Positions 44,441 to 56,172 are shown, counted from the first letter of the stretch. The stretch is DNA of 64,000 nt from Maniola hyperantus (GCF_902806685.2 NC_048554.1:4712001-4776000); one strand, 5' to 3'. Notes: generated by a model not told the origin, from the letters alone. Numbers and translations: made by a program.

Positions 44441-45539
44441 ATAAAGGAATCGCTAACTCAGTGTCTAACACTGGATTATAGCCACCGAGCTAGCTCATTT
44501 GACATTGGTTGGTTCTTACATTGCTGCTTCAAACCTGCAAGCCTGAGCCTCCATGTGTGTTTGTGGTTGGCCAAATCTTTCTAACTCTGGGAGAAGACGC
44601 GTCCTCAGTAGTGAGCCAGTGATGGGTTGCTTATGAAAGAATTAAAAAAATCTCAGATCTGTACGTACACTTTTGTTCAAGTATTAATATAAATATCGCA
44701 ATTGAGTACTTACACAAATTGATTGCTACGAAATTTATCAATGATATCGAATTCATCGCCTTATACGTCCATTACATAAAATAGAATGCAATGCGATTAT
44801 TGCATGTATTAAATGTAAACAAAACATTAATATTCAATTAAAATTCAACCGATACCATCGCTTCCATTAATCATACTTTGGTAATTGTTGAAATTGTAAA
44901 CCTGTTTTGTGGTTACTTTTTAATTTTTTATCTCCACATCCATATTAATATTGTAAATTCGAAAGGTTTCTGTCTGTCGGTCTATTATCTTTTTACAGCC
45001 TATCTGTCTAACTTATATTGATGAAATCCGATGCAAAAAGTTCACACGATATTTTTCAAACCCTAAATCTACGGTACGGTTTAATTAGTTTTTACTTACA
45101 TTTGACGTAGGTACATAGTTTTAAGCAAGTTCTAATTGTACTTAGTAGTTTTGTAGAAACAGGTCCAAAGATCTTTTCTTCATTGTTTCGTACATCCGTT
45201 ACGACCAAATTTTATTTTATCATTCTTCATGCATATATTCCTAACCATACCTTTAAACAATTGAAAATTCAACTGTATATTGAATGCCATTACCTGGTTT
45301 AAGCTTGTTTGTTGTTAGTAATATCGTCTTTAAAACTTTAAAAATAAAGTCGCATTTTGCAAAGAACTTAAAGCTTATATCCTTAAACCAGCGTGGGATG
45401 ACAAGACGTATGCTTATCGTCGATTTAGCATTTCTCCGCTACTTAATCCAGTTTTTAAAAGCCATTAAGCTTGTAGTAGCGATACGTATTTGGTACTGGT
45501 ACTTTGAAACTTCGTGGTCTGTGGTCTAAATGTTGGTAT

Positions 45540-46095
45540 CATGTGTCTGGGGCAACAGTGGTTTCGCGTTTGTCATGATACTGTTGGGCCATATTGTTAC
45601 TAAGTTCTTATTTCATGTGTTCTTAATTTTTTACTTGATGTACTTTACTGTTCAGAACTTCTTCAATCAAAATTCACGCTTGTAGATAAGGTTATATGTC
45701 AGTATGGGGCGATTAAGGACTGATGCAATTACCTAATACAATCCTTCTTCTTCAAGACTTCCTTTTAATACTGCATCATCAGCAGCAGTTCTACAATGTA
45801 AACTATTAGATGTAATGTAAGCCTATCAAAATTTAGAAGGAACTACAAGGTACCTGATTCAAAGTCTTGTATTTTGCAATTGTGCATTGTGGAGTCTACA
45901 TCTCCTGAGGATGCTCTGGTGTCGGAGAAACGTACGTTTGGTGTGTTCTAGAAGATTTATGTGGTGTTGTGTTAGTGGTGTATATTCATGCTTCTTTAGT
46001 GGTGGAGGGGCGTTTGATGCATGTCACATCCAGCACGTTGTACCTACCATACAGATTTTTCTGTTTTGGCGGATTATAGCCAATTAAGCTTGTGG
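45540..46095 (+). repeat. Unclassified element with a hammerhead-like motif
   Basis: The segment 45,880-46,080 reads like the conserved tail of a dispersed element I have seen in Lepidoptera (recollection, not checked). It contains CTGAGGA, a stem GCTCTGGTGTCGGAG, and AAACGTACGT at 45,904-45,940. The open frame here (45,887-46,087) is not convincing as protein. Confidence 0.35.
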
Positions 46096-46207
46096 TTCCC
46101 TGTATATATCTATCATGGAATTTAAAACCTGCTATCCAACACCTATTAAAATTGGTTCAGACAATTTTGGGAATCAAAAAATCTGAAAAGCGATCAGAAT
46201 CCAAAAC

Positions 46208-46425
46208 TAGATGATGCCCGCGACTTCGTCCGCGTGTATTTAGGTTTTTGAAAATCCCGTGAGAACTCATTGATTTTCTGGTATAAAAAGTAGCATATAT
46301 TATGTCCTTCCTCGGGATGCAAGCTATCGCTGTACCAAATTTCGTCAAAACCGGTTGAACGGATGGGCCTTGAAAGGCTAGCAGACAGACAGACAGACAC
46401 ACTTTCGCATTTATAATATTAGTAT
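46208..46425 (+). repeat. Family B repeat, full length
   Basis: Complete copy from CTAGATGATGCCCGCGACTT to CGCATTTATAATATTAGTAT. Confidence 0.88.
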
Positions 46426-46693
46426 GGATGAAACCTGGTGGGAAGATCGTAAAACTTAATTTGGACTACTGAGCAACACATTAGCGTCAATGTTTTTATT
46501 AAAGCACACATTAAAATTAACATAACATCCCACATGCCCGAATTTTAAGAATGTGTTTCAATACCTTCTTTTTAGTGCTATTCGCCTTATTAAAACACTT
46601 CAATGCACTAGATTGACAGTCGTGGTTGAGACATCATATGCATTGCGTTAAATCTACTTCACAATCATTTCGCAACTTGATAATCTTAGGTAC

Positions 46694-47145
46694 TCTGACC
46701 CGCCCTGGCTTCGCTCGGGTGGAATTTAAAAAGAGGTGGGGGTTGAATTTCCAAAAATCCTTAAACACGTATTTCTTCATTTGTAACAAAAACCCAATTA
46801 TACCAATTTTCATGCAAATATGTAACTTGAAAAATGACACGCTTTCATCGCCTATTTAACCCCCTCGGTAGTAGAATTTTCAAAAATCGTGAAATACGTA
46901 TTTTTTCATTTTTAACAGAAAGCTTAAATACCATTTTTCATCGATGTAACTTCAAAAATGTCAGGCTTTCATAAAAACTTCCATCCTCCTTTAACCCATT
47001 TAGGGGTGGAATTTCGAAAAATCCTTCCTTAGTAAATACCTACTCTTAACAAAGAACACACCGACAAAATTTCATGTCTCTAGGACCAGCAGTTTAGGCT
47101 GTGCGTTGATATATTAGTCAGTCAGTCAGTCAGGAATTTGAATTT
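46694..47145 (-). repeat. Diverged repeat ending like family A
   Basis: Starts CCGCCCTGGCTTCGCTCGGG and ends GATATATTAGTCAGTCAGTC. Two internal segments (GGGGGTTGAATTTCCAAAAA and TAGTAGAATTTTCAAAAATC) are repeats of each other. Confidence 0.65.
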
Positions 47146-47569
47146 TATAAGATTTATATTTCATTTATTACTTACCTACCTACTTTTTTTTTTTAAGAAA
47201 GTTATGTACCATTGGGCAGCATTTGATCATTCAAGCTGCAGATAGTAGTGACATTTCTATAGTATATGATTAAGGTAGCGATAGTATAATTCTATCATGC
47301 AGGTAAACAATTTTTATATGTATGTATATTATTATAGTAGTACCGGCTACTAACTTAGTGCAGCTGGTAGTAGTCAGCTATAAACTCAAGTATATCAATA
47401 ATTGCATTCGAATAAAATGGGTTATGCAGAAGACGCGCTTCAGTATTCCTTAATTCACCTACTCGATCTTTGTTTCCCTACAGGTATTGAGTGCTCGCTT
47501 CGCTCAACTTGGCCTCATAGGCTCTTCTCATTTAAGACTTCCTTCGCAAGGAAGCTTCGCACTTTACAA

Positions 47570-47986
47570 AACCGGCCAAGCGCGAGTCAGGCTCGCGCAA
47601 TGAGGGTTCCGTACTACAGTCGTATTTTTTCGACATTTTGCACGATAATTCAAAAACTATGATGCATGAAAATAAATAAAAATCTGTTTTAGAATGTACA
47701 GGTGAAGACCTTTCATATGATACCCCACTTGATATAGTCACTCACTTCGAAAGTTGAAAATACTAATTATTAGTTCATAACCACAATTTAATTTTTTTTT
47801 GTGTGATCTAACCCTAAATTCACGGTTTTCATCTTTTTCCCCAAATGTCAGCTATAAGATCTACCTACCTGCCAAATTTCATGATTCTAGGTCAACCCTG
47901 TAGGTTTCTTGGCAGACAGACAGACAGACAGACAACACAGTGATCCGTATAAGGGTTCCGTTTTTCCTTTTGAGGTACGGAACCCT
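47570..47986 (-). repeat. Family D repeat
   Basis: CCGGCCAAGCGCGAGTCAGG to TTGAGGTACGGAACCCTAAA, nearly full length. Confidence 0.88.
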
Positions 47987-48462
47987 AAAAATACTCTAGA
48001 ATGTAGAGAGATCTGTCCCACCTCTAGAGGTATAGAGGAGAGTGGAGTGGCGTTGATAGACTTCGTTGTCGTCACTATTTTAGCTTGGAATCAAATGTTT
48101 AATCATGTCAAGTTCATTTAAGGTTATGAAATCACACAAATATTCAAAACCATGCTCTGCTCATGTTCCCATAACGTATGAGGACAGCCCATCTCTAACG
48201 AGAGAGGCTTACTCAAGAGTTCGTACAAAATATTCCGAGTAGTTTGGAGGAGGTAGAGCAAACAGTGACCGGTCTTGGACAAACAGACGCCATCACACAC
48301 GACCCCTGAGCCCACACAGAATATTGACATAGCGTATTTGTATATGAATATTGTAATTTTATTAGACGCTATGTCGTAGAAATAAATCCAACGTGACTTG
48401 TTAGGTTTTAATGGCGTTTTGATAGTAACTTGGGTGTTTAATTTCCCTATTGTATACTAGCT

Positions 48463-48865
48463 TATGCCCGCGACTTCGTCTGCGTGGACTACACAAATTT
48501 CAAACCCCTGTTTTACCCGTTTAGGGATTCAATTTTCAAAAACCATACACATTTTCGAAAGTTATATTTATGAAATTTGAGACTGCTTTTTACAAAGTTA
48601 GGATTCAAATAAAAAGATTTTAACATACCCACATCGTTTTGTTGTAAGTGTTCTTAATTTAAATATGCTTGCGACTTTTTCCGCGTGGACTACCCAATTT
48701 CAGACCTATGTTTTACCCTCTTAGGGGTTGAATTTTCAAAAATCGTTTCTTAGCGGATGTCTATGTCATAATAGCAAGCTGCATGCCAAATTTCAGCCCG
48801 ATCCGTCCAGTAGTTTGAGCTGTGCGTTGATAGATCAGTCAGGCACCTGTTCCTTTTATAAATAC
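48463..48865 (-). repeat. Family A fragment plus a longer relative
   Basis: 48,463-48,545 is one family A end. 48,546-48,865 is a longer element that includes family A and a flanking segment (CTTTTTACAAAGTTAGGATT, then AAAAAGATTTTAACAT) also present, inverted, at 59,935-60,205. Confidence 0.75.
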
Positions 48866-48871
48866 GAATAA

Positions 48872-49172
48872 CAAGCAGTGATAGCCTCCTGTTCGGGAGT
48901 CCATGGTTTGATCCCGGGCACGCACCTCTAACTTTCTGGAGATAGGCAGGTTTGTGCGTTTTAAGCAATTAAATATCATTTGCTTTAAATGGCAAAGGAA
49001 AAGATCTTGAGGAAACCTGCATGCATGAGAGTTCTTCTAATAGTTCTCAAAGGTGTGTGAAGTCTATCAATCTGCACTAAGCCAGTGTGGTAGACCACAG
49101 CCAAAACCTTCTCATTCTGAGAGAAGACCCGTGCTCGGTTGTGAGCTAGCGAAGGGTTGATTATGATGATGA
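48872..49172 (+). repeat. tRNA-derived SINE family C, sense
   Basis: GTGATAGCCTCCTGTTCGGG and GGTTTGATCCCGGGC at the start, ending in GATGATGATG. The A-box region is partly lost. Confidence 0.88.
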
Positions 49173-49177
49173 TGTAT

Positions 49178-49486
49178 TTGCTTATGAATCATCATTATCA
49201 TGAACCCATCGCCAGCTCACTACAGAGCACGGGTCTCCTCTCAGAGTGAGAAGAGTTTTGGCCATAGTCTATCACGCTGGCCATGAGAGACCTCTTAGGA
49301 AAATTCTCAGGCATGCAGGTTTTTTCACGATGTTTTCCTTCACCTTTAAAACAAGTGATATTTAATTACTAGAAACGCACATAACTCCGAAAAGTTAGAG
49401 GTGCGTGCCCGGGATCGAACCTCCGACCTCCAACTAGAAGTCGGACGTCCTAACCACTAGGCTATCACAGCTTGTTGCTTATGAAT
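49178..49486 (-). repeat. tRNA-derived SINE family C with 12-bp target-site duplication
   Basis: The SINE at 49,190-49,474 is flanked by TTGCTTATGAAT at 49,178-49,189 and again at 49,475-49,486. That is direct evidence of retrotransposition, presumably by a LINE partner. Confidence 0.93.
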
Positions 49487-49744
49487 ATTGTTATTTTGTT
49501 AAACGCTATGTCGTAGAAATAGATCCACATTCTTATTCACAATATGACTTGTTATGTATTAGTGATGTTTTCATAGTAACTAGGTGTATAATTACCGTAT
49601 TGTTTGTGCATGATTTAGATAATTAGCGTACAATGTAGATATTATAGTACCTATTTAGATAAAGTACCAGTTATTGCAATGGTTTTACTTACTTATCTTG
49701 CATTATTTATCTAATCCGGTATTTTTATTCCATTACCAAGTTAA

Positions 49745-50046
49745 CACTTGACTGCACGGGTCTCCTCTTAGAAAGGGAAGGGTTTAGGCCATAGTCCATC
49801 ACGCTGGCCAATTGCGAATAGGTACGCAGACTTCACACACCTTTGATATAACATTATGGAGAACTCTCAATCATGCCTATTTGCTACCGACATTTTTCTT
49901 CACCGTTTGACCAAGTGATATTTAATATGAATATAGCACAGAAAATAATATGATATAGCACAGAAAAGTTTGAGGTGCGTGCCCGGGATCGAACCGCAGA
50001 CCCCCTGAATAGAAGGCAGAAGTCTTAAAAACTAGCCTATCACCGC
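49745..50046 (-). repeat. tRNA-derived SINE family C
   Basis: From CTTGACTGCACGGGTCTCC to CTAGCCTATCACCGC. Diverged, with short internal insertions. Confidence 0.85.
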
Positions 50047-50092
50047 TTTTTGATACACATTTTTGGTACTAAAAAATTTGAAAGTACGCGGC

Positions 50093-50242
50093 CGAAAGTA
50101 GGAGATAGCAGATTTGTAGAGCACTCTCTCTGTCGTTGAGACCGACAATACGTCATATAGGTATGAGTGACAGAGACAACGCTCTACATAGCCGAAATGG
50201 CATTGTAAAGGCCGATGTACATTACTTTCGGCCGCGTACTGT
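50093..50242. mobile_element. MITE family E, copy 3
   Basis: AGTACGCGGCCGAAAGT and ACTTTCGGCCGCGTACTGT; slightly shorter than copies 1 and 2. Confidence 0.9.
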
Positions 50243-50574
50243 TGTAATAGTCTAGAAATCGGAATTTCATTTCAGAGCGACGCAATCGCTAGAGCATTTT
50301 TAACTGTCAGCCGTGAAACAGGTTTGAAGTATTTCGAACTCTCATTGTTATGAGTATAAGAAGAAAGGTATCCCAGACGACTGTCTCTTGACCATTAATC
50401 ATATGGCGATGCCGAGATAAATTACTGTCGTGGGGACAAACGTACAGGCATGCGGTTATAGATAGGCAGGTAAAAAATCCAAATCTTATTTGTTTACTAG
50501 CGACTGTCATCTATAATATCCGCGTGGAAATTGATTTCTTGAATTTCGACTTGCATCGATTCCGTAGTCTTTCT

Positions 50575-50680
50575 CTAAACTAAATTTAGAGTATATGTAT
50601 CCTTTTCTTTTTAACAATGCTAAAAAGGGACGGAACATGAACTTTACATTTAAAGACTCAACATTTTAGTGCACGCTACA
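50575..50680 (+). repeat. Left arm of a fold-back element flanking a LINE
   Basis: AAATTTAGAGTATATGTATC and TTTTAGTGCACGCTAC are inverted at 53,338-53,490 (GTGCGCTAAAATC and ACTACTCTAAAATTGG). Confidence 0.6.
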
Positions 50681-50681
50681 A

Positions 50682-50998
50682 ATTTAAACAGTAGGCTTGG
50701 TAAGAAGAGTATGACAGTAACGAGTCAATATATATATGAAAATATAATGTATGTTCGCAAGAATAGAGAACATATTAAAACAAATTATGAACGTCATAAT
50801 TTTAACACACGGAATAAAAATAAATTGGAAACCCAGAGGTTCAGACTAAAAAAGGTTAGCGAGTCATTTTTGGGCAGTGCTGTCCGCTATTTTAACAAAT
50901 TCCGTCCGAAGTTCAAAGTTTACCAGAAGGGAGGTTTAAACGTTTCATCAAAAAAAGCCTGTGTAAAGGCTACTACAAGTTAGACGATTATATATCGG
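50682..50998 (+). pseudogene. Jockey-like LINE reverse-transcriptase C-terminal fragment
   Basis: The frame encodes MTVTSQYIYENIMYVRKNRE, HNFNTRNKNKLETQRFRLKK and FLGSAVRYFNKFRPKFKVYQ, the familiar last segment of Jockey-type reverse transcriptases (NTRN, then a YNKLP-like motif). It is interrupted near 50,998 by the tandem array. Its 3' untranslated end appears at 53,101-53,337. Confidence 0.85.
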
Positions 50999-51288
50999 AC
51001 TAGCTGATCCCCGCGGCTTCGCCCGCGTAGATTTAGGTTTTTAAAGATCCCGTATAGCCTATGTCACTCAGGAATAATGTAGCTTTCTACTGGTGAAAGA
51101 ATTTTTAAAATCGGTTCAGTAGTTCTAAAGATTACCCCCTACAAACAAACTTAACGACATTACCTCTTTATATAATATTAAAATCAGTCCAGTAGTTTTT
51201 GAGCCTATTCAGTACAACCAAACAAACAAACAAACAAACAAACAAACAAACAAACAAACAAAGTTTTCCTCTTTATAATATTAGTGTA
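50998..51288 (+). repeat. Divergent partial copy of the array repeat
   Basis: Head TAGCTGATCCCCGCGGCTTC, a body with AATGTAGCTTTCTACTGGTG, and a (CAAA)n run ending at TTTATAATATTAGTGTAG. It resembles the second half of each 607-bp unit but is clearly older. A relative is at 54,232-54,465. Confidence 0.8.
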
Positions 51289-53100
51289 GACAACGGGCCG
51301 TGCAGCAGAAATCGTAATATTTTAATTTCGCCATAACTTCAAAACCAAACGTCCAATTTTAATCATTCAAAGACCAAATATTATCTCCATAAACTGTTCT
51401 TAGTGATGAAATCATTTATTTTGATAAGGATTAATAGCATGAGTAAAATAAACGCGTTTAAATGTAGTCCAAAAAAAATTCAAGATTTTTAAATAAAAAA
51501 ATGGTTGCTGTGCCTCACTCGACATAGATGGGTATAGTGTGTCGCGGACTTTTTTGTAGATATTTATAAGATCTACAATTAATTAGAACATTTTATGGTT
51601 CTATCTTTTATAGTTTAGGCAGCGTACGCAAAATAAGTAACTTTTCTGGTTGATTTTTTACACCTTGTGTCCGAAAAACCCAAATATCTTACGGAACCCT
51701 ATTTTTTTCCAAAATAAAATATAGCCTATGTTACTCGTGGATAATGGTAGCTTTCGAATGGTGAAAGAATTTTTAAAATCGGTCCAGTAGTTTTTGAGCC
51801 TATTCAGTACAAACAAACAAACAAACAAACAAACAAACAAACAAACAAACAAACAAACAAAGTTTTCCTCTTTATAATATTAGTGTAGATAGTGTAGACA
51901 ACGGGCCGTGCAGCAGAAATCGTAATATTTTAATTTCGCCATAACTTCAAAACCAAACGTCCAATTTTAATCATTCAAAGACCAAATATTATCTCCATAA
52001 ACTGTTCTTAGTGATGAAATCATTTATTTTGATAAGGATTAATAGCATGAGTAAAATAAACGCGTTTAAATGTAGTCCAAAAAAAATTCAAGATTTTTAA
52101 ATAAAAAAATGGTTGCTGTGCCTCACTCGACATAGATGGGTATAGTGTGTCGCGGACTTTTTTGTAGATATTTATAAGATCTACAATTAATTAGAACATT
52201 TTATGGTTCTATCTTTTATAGTTTAGGCAGCGTACGCAAAATAAGTAACTTTTCTGGTTGATTTTTTACACCTTGTGTCCGAAAAACCCAAATATCTTAC
52301 GGAACCCTATTTTTTTCCAAAATAAAATATAGCCTATGTTACTCGTGGATAATGTAGCTTTCGAATGGTGAAAGAATTTTTAAAATCGGTCCAGTAGTTT
52401 TTGAGCCTATTCAGTACAAACAAACAAACAAACAAACAAACAAACAAACAAACAAACAAACAAACAAAGTTTTCCTCTTTATAATATTAGTGTAGATAGT
52501 GTAGACAACGGGCCGTGCAGCAGAAATCGTAATATTTTAATTTCGCCATAACTTCAAAACCAAACGTCCAATTTTAATCATTCAAAGACCAAATATTATC
52601 TCCATAAACTGTTCTTAGTGATGAAATCATTTATTTTGATAAGGATTAATAGCATGAGTAAAATAAACGCGTTTAAATGTAGTCCAAAAAAAATTCAAGA
52701 TTTTTAAATAAAAAAATGGTTGCTGTGCCTCACTCGACATAGATGGGTATAGTGTGTCGCGGACTTTTTTGTAGATATTTATAAGATCTACAATTAATTA
52801 GAACATTTTATGGTTCTATCTTTTATAGTTTAGGCAGCGTACGCAAAATAAGTAACTTTTCTGGTTGATTTTTTACACCTTGTGTCCGAAAAACCCAAAT
52901 ATCTTACGGAACCCTATTTTTTTTCCAAAATAAAATATAGCCTATGTTACTCGTGGATAATGTAGCTTTCGAATGGTGAAAGAATTTTTAAAATCGGTCC
53001 AGTAGTTTTTGAGCCTATTCAGTACAAACAAACAAACAAACAAACAAACAAACAAACAAACAAACAAACAAAGTTTTCCTCTTTATAATATTAGTGTAGA
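51289..53100 (+). repeat. Tandem array: three near-identical units of about 607 bases
   Basis: Units begin GACAACGGGCCGTGCAGCAG at 51,289, 51,897 and 52,504; the last ends TATTAGTGTAGA at 53,100. Each contains a (CAAA)n stretch near its end. Visible differences are only a one-base indel (AATGGTAGC versus AATGTAGC), one T-run length, the (CAAA)n count, and an extra TAGTGTAGA spacer. The array has no long open frame. Confidence 0.95.
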
Positions 53101-53337
53101 TTGTTATTTTTTGTTAATTCTGACGTTGAATTGTAAATGAAATTTATGACTTACTATTTGATAATTTAATTACTATTTTTTACAATAATTACTTAAGTAG
53201 GTAAAACCTTAAATTTGTAAACTGATTTATTCTATTTTTATTTTATTTTTGTGATTTTACTTTTGTAATGACATTCAAAAAGTGTACTCCGTATGTACTT
53301 ACTTTGAATAAAATATTTGATTTTGATTTTGATTTTG
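53101..53337 (+). pseudogene. 3' end of the interrupted LINE
   Basis: AT-rich segment ending AATAAAATATTTGATTTTGA with a (GATTTT)n tail, typical of a Jockey-type LINE 3' end. It resumes exactly where the tandem array stops. Confidence 0.7.
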
Positions 53338-53490
53338 CGACTGTGCGCTAAAATCACGGGTTTTACCATCTAAAAATTAAATTTAAAACTGTCAAACTGC
53401 GTCCGTCCTTTTCATATTACATTAGTAAGAAGAGTATGCGACTACTCTAAAATTGGTTGTGCTCAGAATCAGTACCATAGTAACTTGTGT
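53338..53490 (-). repeat. Right arm of the fold-back element flanking the LINE
   Basis: Inverted counterpart of 50,575-50,680. Confidence 0.6.
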
Positions 53491-53576
53491 TTAGAGCTAT
53501 CATGGTTGTAACATGTAACTGTAAGTATGATGTGGTTTGAACAAATCTTTGAGTTATCAGTTCTTACAAATAAAAA

Positions 53577-53906
53577 CTGGTCAAGTGCGAGTCAGATTCG
53601 CGCAATGAGGGTTCCGTATTACAGTCGTATTTTTTCGACATTTTGCACGACAAATCAAAAACTATTATGCATAAAAATGAATAAATACCTGTTTTAGAAT
53701 GTACAGGTAAAGCCCGTTCATATTATGATATCCCACTTGAAATAGGAATCTTACTTTAAAAGTTGAAAATACTAATTACCTATTTGTTCATGAACACATT
53801 TTAATTTTTTTTTGTGTGACGTACCCTGTAGGTTTCTGGACAGACTGACAGACAGCAAAGTGATCCTATAAGGGTTCCGTTTTTCCTTTTGAGGTACGGA
53901 ACCCTA
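53577..53906 (-). repeat. Family D repeat, internally deleted
   Basis: CTGGTCAAGTGCGAGTCAGA to TTGAGGTACGGAACCCTAAA; the CATGAAATTTGGCAGG segment is missing. Confidence 0.85.
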
Positions 53907-54231
53907 AAAAATCCAGGATTTTATCAAAGATCTTAATAAAATAATTCTCAGCATTATTATCCAAGGAATTCATAATAATTCACGGTGTGTCTACGTGAGG
54001 TAAGGGAAGGTTTTTACTTTGAGATGTTATCTGTACAGATGTCCACGGGGTTCGAACGTCGTACCCAACCGGTTGTCCTTGGCTCTGAACTCGTATAGCC
54101 ATGACTTTCCCGTATGTTCCATGTGGTGTAAAATTATAATAGGTAGGTTGTAGGTAGGTATCTCGTAATCCATACTTCCATCTAAATAAATACTTACCTA
54201 CTCCATATTTACACTATACAAGCGACCCGCC

Positions 54232-54465
54232 CCGGCTTCGCACGGGTAACTTATTACAATTTTCCTAAGGATCTCTAATTTTTTTAAAAATAAAATATAG
54301 CCTCTTTCACTCGGAAATAATGTAGCCTTCTACATCTGGTGAAAGAAAGAAAATTCACAATCAATCACAAAACCGAAAGAATTTTCACAAACGATTCGGT
54401 AGTTCCAAAGATTACTTCATACAAACAAACTTTAACTCTTTACAATATTAGTAAATAAATGCAAA
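54232..54465 (+). repeat. Relative of the array repeat
   Basis: CGACCCGCCCCGGCTTCGCA head, AATAAAATATAGCCTCTTTC body, and a TTTACAATATTAGT end. Confidence 0.7.
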
Positions 54466-54662
54466 AGTGTGCCTGTCTGTCTGTTTGTTAGCTTTTCACG
54501 GCCTCACTAATTTTGACGTTTGGCACAGAGGTAGCTTGTATGCTGGAAACGTTTACTACTGCTGCTTATCTAGTACCTACTAGGCTACTTTTTATCGCGG
54601 AAAATTAAAGGGGATTTTTAAAAACCTAAATCCACGCGGACGAAGTCGCGGGCACCATCTAG
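54466..54662 (-). repeat. Family B repeat
   Basis: GTGTGCCTGTCTGTCTG tail and CGCGGACGAAGTCGCGGGCA head in reverse orientation. Confidence 0.8.
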
Positions 54663-54825
54663 TTAGTTGTAGGTACCTACATTATAAAAGCTTGTAATAT
54701 TATGTTATTTAAAGGAAAAGGTAAACCGCTGAGTTCCTTTACCTACTACTCTCTCCGAAATGCAAGCTGTACCTTTGCTATATATTGTTATGTAGGCACC
54801 TACCTACATACTGCTAATATTGTTA

Positions 54826-55246
54826 AAAACCGGCCAGGTGCGAGTCAGGCTCGCGCAATGAGGGTTCCGTACTACAGTCGTATTTTTTCAACATTTTGCA
54901 CGATAATTCAAAAACTATGATGTATAAAAATAAATAAAAATCTGTTTTAGAATGCACAAGTAAAGCCCTTTCATATGATACCCCACTTAATATTACCTTA
55001 CTTCGAATATTGAAAAAACTAATTATTAGTTCATGACCAGAATTTAATTTCTTTTGTGCGATCTAACCCCTAAATTCACGGTTTTCAGATTTTTCCCCTA
55101 AAGCCAGCTCTAAGACTCACCTACCTGCCAAATTTCATAATTCTAGGTCAACGGGAAGTACCCTGTAGGTTTCTTGACAGACAGACAGACAACAAAGTGA
55201 TTCTATAAGGGTTCCGTTTTTCCTTTTGAGGTACGGAACCCTAAAA
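54826..55246 (-). repeat. Family D repeat, full length
   Basis: CCGGCCAGGTGCGAGTCAGG to TTGAGGTACGGAACCCTAAA. Very similar to the 47,570 copy over its length. Confidence 0.88.
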
Positions 55247-55249
55247 ATA

Positions 55250-55995
55250 GCTTTTGCTAGTTATAACTAACGTATTTATTATACGACTACCCATCGAAGC
55301 ACAATAGAAACCTATAAATAAGATTTACTAGCGAAATTACGTTTTTGATATTTTTCCATATCTATGTATTCGAAAATATAAAAATACCTATTTGGTAGCT
55401 CATTTCAATTTTAAATGTAAGGATTAAACCGAGACTTTAATACCTTTAACAAAGTGGTTTTTCGATTGAATTCATACAAAAAAGACTTGAAGAAGCCTTA
55501 AGCCAGTTCTGAGGAAATAATCGCGTTATTTATTGCCGCTGCCTGAGAGAACCAACTTTAATCTCTTTTAAGCACGTACACAATCATCAAAATAGATATA
55601 GGAAACACGTGGCTCTTATTTCTTCAGCAATAAAAGCGAAAATGCAACGAAAACTTTCATCGACCATACAACACGATTTTATGGAAGATTATAAACATCG
55701 ATCGTTTCCTAAACATTTTTGATAGCAATAATAATTTAACATCAAAGCAGAATTTAAAACTAGGTTTGGACTTAATTAGACCAATTAATATGCAGTGGAC
55801 GGCATTTAAAAGCTAAAATTTTGTTTATTAAAATTCATACGTGAAGAATCTGGTATAAAAATCGTGCATGTTTATAGGTAATTTGTATGCTTATGTGTTT
55901 ATCGTCATCTGTAGTTCGAGTACCTGAACACAAAAGGCTACTAAAATAAATTTTCCTATTATATACAACGAACATGTTTTAACTATAAAACAACT
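55250..55995. other. Intronic AT-rich stretch, nothing recognised
   Basis: No exon, repeat family or long open frame seen. Confidence 0.4.
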
Positions 55996-55999
55996 TTAT

Positions 56000-56172
56000 A
56001 CAGTACGAAAGCGATGAACATCGGCTTTTAGAATGATATTTCATTTTTGTAGTTTGTCTCTGTCACTCATACCCATATGACGCTTTGTCGGTTTCAATGA
56101 CTGAGACAGTGCTCTACAAATTTGCTGTCTCCTTCTAAAGATCGGCGTTCATCACTTTTGGCCGCGTACTGT
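56000..56172. mobile_element. MITE family E, copy 4
   Basis: ACAGTACGAAAGCGATGAAC at the left (a few bases lost) and ACTTTTGGCCGCGTACTGT at the right. Confidence 0.88.

Noticed and set aside
42921..45529. Small genes at 42,921, 44,061 and 45,284
   Set aside because: Short open frames without domains, codon bias, splice sites or conservation cues; expected by chance in AT-rich DNA.
51180..53100. CRISPR-like array
   Set aside because: The repeats are 607 bp with simple (CAAA)n runs in a eukaryotic intron; there are no spacers and no cas genes.
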